Origin: a virus
Virus record (IMG/VR): IMGVR_UViG_3300021964_000326
Coordinates: 1-30,163 of that record
DNA: 30,163 bases
Strand: one strand, 5' to 3'
Both the position numbers and the translations under genes were made by a program. Positions 15,751 to 21,042 of this stretch are shown one piece after another; position 1 is the first letter of the stretch, and every line of letters begins with the position of its first letter. The notes under the pieces were generated by a model. The model saw nothing but the letters and a program-made list of their open reading frames with translations. It was not told the origin of the DNA and did not search any database.

Positions 15751-16355
15751 TGGTTACTCTCCTTTACGAGTTTATTGATATATCGCCGGGTCTGGCTTTG
15801 AAGTAGCGACCACGTCGCCACGGTTCGCTCCTGATCAGTTACGAGGCTCGCCCAGATCTCTAGGATCTTCTGGCTGTTCTCGTTCTGTACCGCTAGTACA
15901 AGTTCATTGGCTACCATCTTGTCATCCTCTGTTGGGATAGTGGCTTTGTCCTCTGACTGCACGTCAGCCATAACACCACGGCGCTTATCGAACTGCTCGG
16001 GTGTCATCTTGGAATCAGAGTACAGGTATCTAGCGATCCCAAAGGATACAGCAGCGCGTTTGAATGCGTCACTGAATCCGCCCTTGTCGCCTTCGATTGA
16101 GGTCTCACCGGCACCATCTGACTTGGCTATCCATTCCCCATCTATTTTGAGAGAGAGGGTGCAGCAGTAGTTGCCGCACACTTCCGAGAAATGGGTTTGC
16201 CAGTTCTCAGTACCGACGACTTCATCCAATCGGCTCTGAACCTGTCGCGCATCAACGTAGGACAGCATCTTGCCGCCCGGCCCTTTGCGTTCCTTCACTT
16301 CCCCTTTGGGCCACGGCCTACTAAGCGCGTGGTATATTTCACTTGCTGCTGACAT
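15747..16355 (-). CDS. Rad52-family single-strand annealing protein
   Basis: ATG at 16355 gives 202 residues; an in-frame TTG at 16361 is less likely. Residues about 12-115 show the Rad52/Rad22 fold signature: YVDARQVQSRLDEVVGTENW, a beta hairpin with LSLKIDGEWIAKSDGAGET, then KGGFSDAFKRAAVSFGIARY. Such proteins anneal complementary strands and promote recombination and concatemer formation. The C-terminal half (about 120-202) is variable and helical, as in other phage members. It forms an operon with an SSB-like protein. This is the firmest DNA-metabolism call in the window. Confidence 0.93.
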   Translation of the reverse strand: MSAASEIYHALSRPWPKGEVKERKGPGGKMLSYVDARQVQSRLDEVVGTENWQTHFSEVCGNYCCTLSLKIDGEWIAKSDGAGETSIEGDKGGFSDAFKRAAVSFGIARYLYSDSKMTPEQFDKRRGVMADVQSEDKATIPTEDDKMVANELVLAVQNENSQKILEIWASLVTDQERTVATWSLLQSQTRRYINKLVKESNQ

Positions 16356-16527
16356 GGTCAATTAACTCCCTTAATTTTTTGTGCATGAATTCTCGACGTT
16401 CCTGAGTACCCCTTGGTATCTCGCATCCTTCAATCTCTTTTTGGATGTCCTCGCCAGTGCGCTTAGGCACTAGCTCATCATCCGAACCTAGATCATCCTC
16501 GAACATATCTGACTTAACGCGTCCCAT
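16339..16527 (-). CDS. Small acidic early protein
   Basis: A 62-residue protein, acidic in its first half (MFEDDLGSDDELVPK) and mixed-charge helical in its second (ERREFMHKKLRELIDHV). The start overlaps the previous stop (TAATG), and its 3' end runs 17 bases into the Rad52-like gene, including that gene's start region, so the two are likely co-translated. No known family is recognised. Early acidic phage proteins often bind and inhibit host enzymes or mimic DNA. That is only a possibility here. Confidence 0.65.
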   Translation of the reverse strand: MGRVKSDMFEDDLGSDDELVPKRTGEDIQKEIEGCEIPRGTQERREFMHKKLRELIDHVSSK

Positions 16528-16901
16528 TATCGAACCTCCGTTACTACGCCAATGACTCGACCGCGCTGGATAATGAAATACTGACCGGCGGGGTTGCCGT
16601 TGATTACGTCGGCATCTTCCAGACCGCCATGAACGTCTGACTCTCTACCGTTGTGCGGGTGCTGTTTGATTTCCAGATTGTCTTCACGAATCCAGAAGTC
16701 AACGAGGCGATCCATCTCGTCGCGGGTGTCGGCAATGATGCCGTTGTCGAAGGACAGGTACTCATCCATGCCAAACCAATGCAGGTTGAACTGGGTGTCG
16801 TTGTCCTCAACTTCATCCATCTCGTGAACGTAATCATCATCTCCCCACATGCGTTGGAAGTTAGGATCGGCTGAGATGGGTCTGTCTGGTGTGTCGTACA
16901 T
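16527..16901 (-). CDS. Acidic early protein, first gene of leftward operon
   Basis: The longest frame starts at 16928, but that ATG falls within the TTTAAT -10 box of the promoter. The second ATG at 16901 follows an AGAGGAAA ribosome site and gives 124 residues. The protein is very acidic, with many Asp and Glu (GDDDYVHEMDEVEDNDTQ near residues 20-37), an FWIREDNLEIKQHPHNG segment and a C-terminal GQYFIIQRGRVIGVV beta hairpin. No family is recognised. As first gene after an early promoter it may target host functions or act as a DNA mimic. Unproven. Confidence 0.72.
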   Translation of the reverse strand: MYDTPDRPISADPNFQRMWGDDDYVHEMDEVEDNDTQFNLHWFGMDEYLSFDNGIIADTRDEMDRLVDFWIREDNLEIKQHPHNGRESDVHGGLEDADVINGNPAGQYFIIQRGRVIGVVTEVR

Positions 16902-16926
16902 ATCGTTTTCCTCTGTTGTTGAAGCC

Positions 16927-16955
16927 ATTAAACACTATCCTTTTATGTATATCAA
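16927..16955 (-). promoter_or_regulatory. Leftward early promoter
   Basis: On the minus strand, TTGATA (16955-16950), a 17-base spacer and TTTAAT (16932-16927) form a good sigma70 promoter. The sequence from the -10 box to the ribosome site is almost the same as in the 20480-20508 promoter (TTTAATGGCTTCA, then ACAACAG). Predicted transcription would begin near 16920, leaving a leader of about 20 bases before the ATG at 16901. Confidence 0.75.
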
Positions 16956-16982
16956 CCTTTTAATCTAATTATTTTTAGTGTA

Positions 16983-16999
16983 CTGTTGGCAGTCAACAG
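16983..16999. promoter_or_regulatory. Palindromic operator candidate upstream of cro
   Basis: CTGTTG-GCAGT-CAACAG is a perfect 6+6 inverted repeat with a 5-base centre, ending at the AGGAG ribosome site of the Cro-like gene. The size and place fit an autoregulatory operator for a Cro dimer. Single CTGTTG half-sites also occur in the leaders at 15030, 16913 and 20465. Binding is inferred. Confidence 0.6.
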
Positions 17000-17009
17000 G
17001 AGATATGAA

Positions 17010-17222
17010 ATGAATCCAGAAGTATTTGAAAGGTTAAGGGTGAAGGCTGGCGGCGTGAGCGCGTTGGCTAGGGCGTGTGGAACATACCCACAACAGGTTC
17101 AGCATTGGCGGCGGAATGGTGTACCATCCATGCATGTGGTTAGGTTGTGCCAAGTTTCCGAAGGCGAGGTTAAACCTTACGATTTAAGACCGGACATCTT
17201 CTTAGAAGGCTGGACGGTATAG
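17010..17222 (+). CDS. Cro/YdaS-like repressor
   Basis: The ATG at 17010 follows AGGAG by 7 bases. The frame is open upstream to 16986, but that would run through the operator. The 70-residue protein fits the Cro/YdaS HTH family: KAGGVSALARACGTYPQQVQHW carries the HTH (about 11-32), followed by RRNGVPSMHVVRLCQVSEGE and a DLRPDIF ending typical of the family. It is transcribed away from the leftward operon and probably represses both early promoters. No CI-type repressor or integrase is found, so a lysogeny switch is not evident. Confidence 0.88.
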   Translation: MNPEVFERLRVKAGGVSALARACGTYPQQVQHWRRNGVPSMHVVRLCQVSEGEVKPYDLRPDIFLEGWTV

Positions 17223-17231
17223 TTTGTGGTC

Positions 17232-17282
17232 GGCTCCCTTCCCGCCCCTCCTCCCCTGTTGTTGGGAGTCGGCCCTCTTTTA
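17232..17282 (+). terminator. Possible weak terminator and boxA-like sequence after cro
   Basis: GGCTCCC (17232-17238) can pair with GGGAGTC (17264-17270, one G-U pair) around a pyrimidine-rich 25-base loop, followed by a short CTCTTTTA (17275-17282). The T-run is short, so termination would be leaky. CTCTTTTA also resembles the boxA antitermination element. Position after cro is like lambda tR1/nutR. Moderate to low certainty. Confidence 0.35.
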
Positions 17283-17285
17283 CGG

Positions 17286-17561
17286 TTTGTCCTGCACCGA
17301 AAGCAGCAGAGGCTTGTACGCAATTACGTACGGGTGCCGGTGGTTAACCGGCTGGACAAAATGACCAAGACAATTTGCTCGAGGCTGCGCGTCTTAGTAG
17401 GAACGCGAAACTGAACACTCGTTAATGGTGGCAAAAACCCTCTCCCCCAGTTGATATATGGGCTGAGAGGTGGGCAACGTCTGGGCCAGCGTGGAAATGG
17501 TCGAGTGGAAATACAGCGAGTAATACAGACAAAGATTAGTATGGGCCACCAAACCCTACTA
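17286..17561 (+). ncRNA. Candidate structured RNA between cro and the next gene
   Basis: No credible protein is encoded in 17223-17562. The strand can fold as follows. Domain 1 is closed by TTTGTCC/GGACAAA (17286-17292 with 17354-17360) and holds hairpins GTACG/CGTAC (loop CAATTA) and GCCGG/CCGGC (17336-17352, 7-base loop). Next is CGCGT/ACGCG near 17387-17407. Domain 2 is closed by CACTCG/CGAGTG (17416-17421 with 17502-17507) and holds CCTCTC/GAGAGG plus CCCA/TGGG (17439-17470). Last is a bulged TAGTA-GGG/CCC-TACTA hairpin (17537-17561). It could be a cis-acting antitermination RNA, a small RNA or an origin structure. It does not fit a tRNA or group I intron. Confidence 0.5.
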
Positions 17562-17586
17562 AATGTCACGACGTGGGAGAGAGAAA

Positions 17587-17913
17587 ATGGATCGACCGGA
17601 TCGACTAGATCAGATACTGACCAGATTGAGTGAGCGAATTAATGAGTGGGAGGGGGCGAGTCGGGAAGCAATCGAGGCGGAAACTGCTTTCAAGAGCTTT
17701 GAAGCTGCTAGTCAGAAAGCACATATGGACGCAGGGTCGAGTGCTGCTAAGGCGCAAACAGAAACACGATCAACGGGGGAGTGGGCCAACCACTATCGAG
17801 CAGTCCAGCAAGCCAGTTTGATGGCCGAGAAGCTGAAGAAGCAGATCATGCTCGGGCAGTTGATGTTCGACGCAGAGCGCACGAAGCAGGCTAACCAGCG
17901 CCGCATTGTCTGA
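17587..17913 (+). CDS. Phage protein of unknown function upstream of ninG
   Basis: The ATG at 17587 follows GGGAGAG and is preferred to an ATG at 17563 that abuts the last leader hairpin. The 108-residue product is helical throughout, with an EGASREAIEAETAFKSFEAA coiled region, a SAAKAQTETRSTGEW segment and a C-terminal LMFDAERTKQANQRRI. I know this pattern from short unassigned proteins in phage early regions. The stop overlaps the ninG start (TGATG). No catalytic motif. Possibly an accessory to NinG, from position only. Confidence 0.72.
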   Translation: MDRPDRLDQILTRLSERINEWEGASREAIEAETAFKSFEAASQKAHMDAGSSAAKAQTETRSTGEWANHYRAVQQASLMAEKLKKQIMLGQLMFDAERTKQANQRRIV

Positions 17914-18341
17914 TGGCGAAGAAACCCACAAGCGCAACACTTCGCGCTAAAGCATTGAAGACGCTACAAAAACTTGCCAGAATCAGCGCGGCTGATGACT
18001 CGGGATTCGCTGCTTGCGTATCTTGTGGCAAGATTCAGCACTACAAAGAGATGGATGGCGGTCACTTCATACCGAAGGGATCATCGTCCAGATGGGCGCT
18101 GGAGGAACAGAACGTCCACCCACAGTGCCGAGGCTGTAACGGCTTCGGGATGAAACACGGCAGCGCAGAGGCGCAGTATACGATCTGGATGATTGACTGG
18201 TATGGCAAAGACGCAGTCGAGCACATGCTTTCAACGAAGAAAGACCCGATCAAATTTTACGCGGCAGACTACCGCGACATGATTGCCGACTGGGAAGAAC
18301 AGATCAAAGCGCACGAGCGTCGAGTGGGTGAGCGCAGATGA
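17913..18341 (+). CDS. ninG: NinG (Rap) family recombination protein
   Basis: A 142-residue protein with a basic N-terminus (SATLRAKALKTLQKLARI), CVSCGKIQHYKEMDGGHFIP with the first zinc pair (near residues 35-38), then NVHPQCRGCNGFGMKHG with the second pair, and a helical C-terminus. This is the HNH-like fold of lambda NinG/Rap, which acts on branched DNA and directs RecBCD- or Red-type recombination. Lambda NinG is 204 residues, so this one is compact. Together with Rad52 and SSB-like proteins it makes up the recombination set. It overlaps both neighbours by 1-4 bases. Confidence 0.9.
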   Translation: MAKKPTSATLRAKALKTLQKLARISAADDSGFAACVSCGKIQHYKEMDGGHFIPKGSSSRWALEEQNVHPQCRGCNGFGMKHGSAEAQYTIWMIDWYGKDAVEHMLSTKKDPIKFYAADYRDMIADWEEQIKAHERRVGERR

Positions 18342-18541
18342 GATCACCACGCGCTGTTGCACAGGACATGGTCAAGGCGATGGATGCTGCGATGAAGCAG
18401 GTTTGGGACGCTGAAAACAAGAAAGAATCTGATGAGGGACTGAAACGGCAGGTGTTTGCACACGTCTGCAACAACTACGCAAGGCGTGGAGGATTATATG
18501 GGACGAGCCAAACTACCAGTGGATCACCAGATATTCGCTGA
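18338..18541 (+). CDS. Small helical protein between ninG and phosphoesterase
   Basis: A 67-residue frame that overlaps the ninG stop by 4 bases (ATGA) and runs 44 bases into the phosphoesterase gene. The first 45 residues (RAVAQDMVKAMDAAMKQVWD, then KRQVFAHVCNNYARRGG) look like a genuine amphipathic helical protein. The last 20 or so, encoded in the overlap, are Ser/Gly/Thr-rich. The long overlap is unusual for this genome, though the ribosome site of the next gene lies inside it. Function unknown. Confidence 0.65.
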   Translation: MRSPRAVAQDMVKAMDAAMKQVWDAENKKESDEGLKRQVFAHVCNNYARRGGLYGTSQTTSGSPDIR

Positions 18542-19478
18542 TGAGTTCTCTGCAATCGGCGCTCAGGGGATGGCGAGCCGGTACGATGTAGGAATTAGAA
18601 ACGTATTCTTGCGAAGGCGTAGGGCTGAGGAGGCACTGGGCATGACCATTTCCGTGCCAGCACACTTATCCAAAGACAAGAATCCCCGACCGTCAGTTCG
18701 TCAGGTTCTAAAGGTCAAGAAGGATATGACCATACTTGTAGGATCGGACGCACATTACGAAATCAACACCGTGACCACTGCGCACCTTGCCTTTGTTGAA
18801 CTGGCAAAACAGCTTCAGCCTGACGTTATCGTCCTGAATGGCGATCTATTGGATGGCGCAAGCATTAGCCGACACGCTCCAAACGGATGGGAGGAGAGGC
18901 CAACGGTCGAGCAGGAACTGAACGCTGTTCATCAACGGCTGGAAGAAATCGAGAAGGCGTCACCAAGTTCCAAACGCTACTGGGTGATGGGTAACCACGA
19001 CTCTCGGTTCGATATGAAGCTGGCTGACGCTCTGCCTCAGTACAAAGGGGTGCCGGGTTTCAGCCTACGCGAGCAGTTCCCAGCGTGGATATTCTCAATC
19101 AGCCTTTGGATCGAGGGTGCAGAGCGGCCAATCATGATCCGGCACAAGCCAATAGGCGCTGCCATCACTGGCGGACACAGGACGACGCTGATGTCTGGAA
19201 CACATACTGTCTCAGGCCACACCCATCACCAAGAAGCGAAACCGTTTTCTGATTACACTGGCACGAGGCTCGGCATTCAACTGGGTACGATGGCGGAGCC
19301 TAACCAACCGACGTTTGATTACGCAGAGGACGCGCCCAAGAACTGGTCATCTGGCTTCGCAGTGTTGTCGATCAAGAACAACTTTCTGCTGCAGCCTGAG
19401 TTCGTGAGGGTTCATGGGCATCATGCTGCTGGTGAATACGAGTGGCGCGGAGACATTCATCAGGTAGACTTTGAATGA
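18498..19478 (+). CDS. Calcineurin-like metallophosphoesterase
   Basis: The ATG at 18498 follows GGAGG and gives 326 residues; an upstream in-frame ATG at 18456 is less likely. Metal-binding motifs are all present: D84-x-H86 (GSDAHYE), NGDLLDG (Asp116), GNHD (166-168), His216 and SGHTHH (His241, His243). The first 50 residues contain a short HTH-like segment (FADEFSAIGAQGMASRYDVG), suggesting nucleic-acid docking. The enzyme may be a nuclease or nucleotide phosphatase acting on host or recombining DNA. The substrate is not shown. It sits in the early operon after NinG. Confidence 0.9.
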   Translation: MGRAKLPVDHQIFADEFSAIGAQGMASRYDVGIRNVFLRRRRAEEALGMTISVPAHLSKDKNPRPSVRQVLKVKKDMTILVGSDAHYEINTVTTAHLAFVELAKQLQPDVIVLNGDLLDGASISRHAPNGWEERPTVEQELNAVHQRLEEIEKASPSSKRYWVMGNHDSRFDMKLADALPQYKGVPGFSLREQFPAWIFSISLWIEGAERPIMIRHKPIGAAITGGHRTTLMSGTHTVSGHTHHQEAKPFSDYTGTRLGIQLGTMAEPNQPTFDYAEDAPKNWSSGFAVLSIKNNFLLQPEFVRVHGHHAAGEYEWRGDIHQVDFE

Positions 19479-19663
19479 TGAAAGAGATAGAGCCGGTTGA
19501 ATATATCATGGCAAACCAGTTGAATTTTTTGTCGGGTAGGGTGGTCAGTCTGCTGACTGAATACGCTAGAACCAAGGACATCAAGCTGCTGGAAGAAGCC
19601 TGCAACGACCTTGCAACTCTCACAGCGAGAGAGAGATTCATCGAGGAGAGATTTGATGCCTAA
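19475..19663 (+). CDS. Small acidic helical early protein
   Basis: A 62-residue protein starting at an ATG that overlaps the phosphoesterase stop (ATGATG). Composition is helical and acidic (LLTEYARTKDIKLLEEACND, then TARERFIEERF). An alternative ATG at 19508 would remove 11 residues. No known family. Coupled by position to both neighbours. Its 3' end overlaps the next gene by 8 bases. Confidence 0.65.
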   Translation: MMKEIEPVEYIMANQLNFLSGRVVSLLTEYARTKDIKLLEEACNDLATLTARERFIEERFDA

Positions 19664-19814
19664 CGTTTTGGTTGAAGACCTACCTGAAAACTGCCAAGTG
19701 ACAATAATCATTTCGGAGTTGGTGGATATTGACGATCCAAACCCACCGGCAGAGAAGCCGGAGGATCAGGAGCGGGATAACGTGTGGCTGGTTAGCAAGA
19801 AGGCTGCAGATTGA
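19656..19814 (+). CDS. Small acidic early protein
   Basis: The ATG at 19656 follows GAGGAGAG, a good ribosome site. The product is 52 residues: a beta-type NVLVEDLPENCQVTIIISEL start and an acidic Pro-rich middle. An upstream in-frame ATG at 19611 would lie deep within the previous gene and is rejected. No family recognised. Its last 23 bases overlap the end of a convergent minus-strand gene. Confidence 0.65.
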   Translation: MPNVLVEDLPENCQVTIIISELVDIDDPNPPAEKPEDQERDNVWLVSKKAAD

Positions 19815-19950
19815 GATAGTCCTTGTGGACTCCTTCACATACGCGCTCGATGTATTGCCGTTCCTCCATTACTTCGTTCTCATAGTCGCTGTTACCGGCA
19901 ATAAAGAAGCCGACGATCAAGAGCAGGGCGAGTGGGTAACGTAGTTTCAT
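19792..19950 (-). CDS. Short membrane or exported protein
   Basis: A 52-residue frame. The MKLRYPLALLLIVGFFIAG start is a signal-anchor or uncleaved signal peptide, followed by SDYENEVMEERQYIERVCEG and a C-terminal cysteine. A similar DY...VM...Y...V..G...DY......C pattern occurs in many short phage proteins of unknown role. Its start overlaps the upstream gene's stop (ATGA). Two cysteines in the exported part could form a disulfide. The 3' end overlaps a convergent gene by 23 bases. Confidence 0.7.
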   Translation of the reverse strand: MKLRYPLALLLIVGFFIAGNSDYENEVMEERQYIERVCEGVHKDYLNLQPSC

Positions 19951-20075
19951 GATGGATCTCCCAACTGCTCGGCGCGTTCAATGGCGTATTGCTCTGCCTC
20001 TGCGTCGGACATCCCTAAATCTAGGGCTTCCTCGAATAATTGCTCTAGCAGAATTTCGTTGTAGTGGTTAGACAT
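19947..20075 (-). CDS. 42-residue acidic protein
   Basis: ATG at 20075, with an AGGGGATTAG ribosome region upstream. The product is one acidic helix pair (NEILLEQLFEEALDLGMSDA, then EAEQYAIERAEQL). The stop overlaps the next start (ATGA), which supports translation of both. The LGMS.AEAE pattern suggests a tiny helical-bundle regulator, but no family is known. Confidence 0.65.
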   Translation of the reverse strand: MSNHYNEILLEQLFEEALDLGMSDAEAEQYAIERAEQLGDPS

Positions 20076-20087
20076 CTAATCCCCTTG

Positions 20088-20107
20088 GGCCGCTTACGCG
20101 GCCTTTT
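20088..20107 (+). terminator. Rho-independent terminator for the rightward early operon
   Basis: GGCCGC (20088-20093), loop TTAC, GCGGCC (20098-20103), then TTTT. Read rightward this is a compact terminator that would end transcripts from the cro-to-19814 operon about 270 bases after its last stop. The minus-strand stop codon of the 20453 gene lies in the stem; read leftward no T-run follows. Confidence 0.65.
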
Positions 20108-20453
20108 GTGTTGCATACTCGTTAACGAAGTTAGATAGGTTGCCATCGTAAACCACGTTGAAAACATCGCTATCGTAAGACTGCCGCTTGTAGGCGACGA
20201 CGGACCAGATTCCTGCTTTCTTTTCTAAGTCATACCGGTATTCGGTATCGCCATGCCAGTCGTGGCTCTTGGTCATTTCGGCATTCTCGTTTGCCCAAAG
20301 GAAGCAAGGTAGGAATTGCCGTCCACTGATCCGCATGAGGTCAATAGCGTCGCGGAAGTATTCAGCAGCACCAGACAGATAACCGTCATAGTGGATGTAA
20401 ACGGTAGACGTGTTGAGTGGGGTTTTGATTTGGTATGTAGCTCGTGTAGACAT
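20094..20453 (-). CDS. Conserved protein of unknown function, MSTRATY family
   Basis: A 119-residue protein with a strong AGGAG ribosome site. It opens MSTRATYQIKTPLNTSTVYI, then HYDGYLSGAAEYFRDAIDLM, a start shared by a family known in bacteria and phages without assigned function. Middle: FLPCFLWANENAEMTKSHDW; then a beta region with YRYDLEKKAGIWSVVAYKRQ. The length is about normal for the family. It is the first gene of a three-gene leftward unit with its own promoter. It may be a host-takeover protein, but nothing in the sequence proves it. Confidence 0.8.
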   Translation of the reverse strand: MSTRATYQIKTPLNTSTVYIHYDGYLSGAAEYFRDAIDLMRISGRQFLPCFLWANENAEMTKSHDWHGDTEYRYDLEKKAGIWSVVAYKRQSYDSDVFNVVYDGNLSNFVNEYATQKAA

Positions 20454-20479
20454 GTTGCGTTCTCCTGTTGTGTGAAGCC

Positions 20480-20508
20480 ATTAAAAAGGAATCTTTCATA
20501 GGAGTCAA
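20480..20508 (-). promoter_or_regulatory. Leftward promoter for the 20453 unit
   Basis: Minus strand: TTGACT (20508-20503), a 17-base spacer and TTTAAT (20485-20480), close to the sigma70 consensus. The -10 box and the following GGCTTCA-ACAACAG region match the 16927-16955 promoter cassette almost base for base, so both operons should respond to the same control. Confidence 0.8.
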
Positions 20509-20527
20509 GGGGTATAACAAAAAAAAG

Positions 20528-20557
20528 TTAAATTATTTTTCGCAAGTAATGTACAAT
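20528..20557 (+). promoter_or_regulatory. Possible rightward promoter for packaging genes
   Basis: TACAAT (20552-20557) is a good -10 box. TTAAAT (20528-20533), 18 bases upstream, is a weak -35 box, within an A/T-rich stretch that includes a run of eight A. It is well placed for 20601 onward and diverges from the promoter at 20480-20508. Weak -35 suggests an activator, but this is inference. Confidence 0.4.
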
Positions 20558-20600
20558 AAGTGCTTGCTATCCGTTAATCATCTATGGTATTTGGCGACAC

Positions 20601-20774
20601 ATGGCAGATCATCGACACAAGATCCCCAAGAAGGATCAAGCAAAACACTTCCCGAATTGGGATCACGGCGGTAAGGGTGACAGACCCAGAATCGCTGGAC
20701 GACTGAACAACAACTCACCTAAATACCAAGACGGGTGGGAGAGGATATTCGGGGGTAAACGTGGCGAGGACTAG
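20601..20774 (+). CDS. Short basic protein before the terminase genes
   Basis: A 57-residue frame starting MADHRHKIPKKDQAKHFPNW, rich in His, Lys, Arg and Gly, ending in KYQDGWERIFGGKRGED. The ribosome site is poor (TGGCGA). The stop lies 14 bases inside the terminase small subunit gene, consistent with coupling. The GWERIFGGK end recalls short proteins of unknown role that precede terminase in other podoviruses. Confidence 0.65.
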   Translation: MADHRHKIPKKDQAKHFPNWDHGGKGDRPRIAGRLNNNSPKYQDGWERIFGGKRGED

Positions 20775-21042
20775 AGCACAAGAGAACCGCGCTATACGCC
20801 AAGAAGCACTCAGGGAGCAGTTAGCGGGGCAGGGTCATGTCCAGCATGTCGTTGATATAACAGAGAAACTTTGCAATCTGGGTGACGACTTAGACCAACT
20901 AGCAGTTACTAGGCTAAAGGCTGCTGCTGATATCAAGATGAAACTCATTGGTAAGTACATTGGGGATGTAAAGGCAGTAGAGATAACAGGAGAGGGTGGG
21001 GAGTCCTTAACCATCAACGTGCAGTCTTTCAAAGATGCCTAG
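20761..21042 (+). CDS. Terminase small subunit-like protein
   Basis: GTG start at 20761, 93 residues. The N-terminal third is a basic helix (RTRAQENRAIRQEALREQL), followed by HVQHVVDITEKLCNLGDDL and a LKAAADIKMKLIGKYIGDVK oligomerisation helix, then KAVEITGEGGES. This layout is familiar from small terminase or DNA-recognition proteins of podoviruses, immediately before TerL. It recognises the packaging site and regulates the large subunit. It overlaps TerL by 8 bases. Role inferred from order and pattern. Confidence 0.75.
   Translation: MARTRAQENRAIRQEALREQLAGQGHVQHVVDITEKLCNLGDDLDQLAVTRLKAAADIKMKLIGKYIGDVKAVEITGEGGESLTINVQSFKDA

Noticed and set aside
17286-17360. tRNA-like cloverleaf (7-bp end stem and a 5-bp stem with 7-base loop)
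   Set aside because: The loop TGGTTAA is not a T-loop, one extra base separates the arm from the end stem, the middle hairpin has a 6-base loop, no D-arm forms, and no CCA context exists. Kept as part of a structured RNA only.
17223-17586. Group I intron or IS-like insertion
   Set aside because: No split gene flanks it, no conserved P7 core was seen, and there are no terminal inverted repeats or transposase.
17226-17633. Small open frames in the noncoding region on both strands
   Set aside because: They have low-complexity or Arg/Pro/Trp-rich products, no ribosome sites, and conflict with each other and with the hairpins.
19729-19944. 71-residue plus-strand frame over 19729-19944
   Set aside because: It overlaps two better-supported genes, one on each strand, and its product looks like a shadow of the minus-strand membrane protein.
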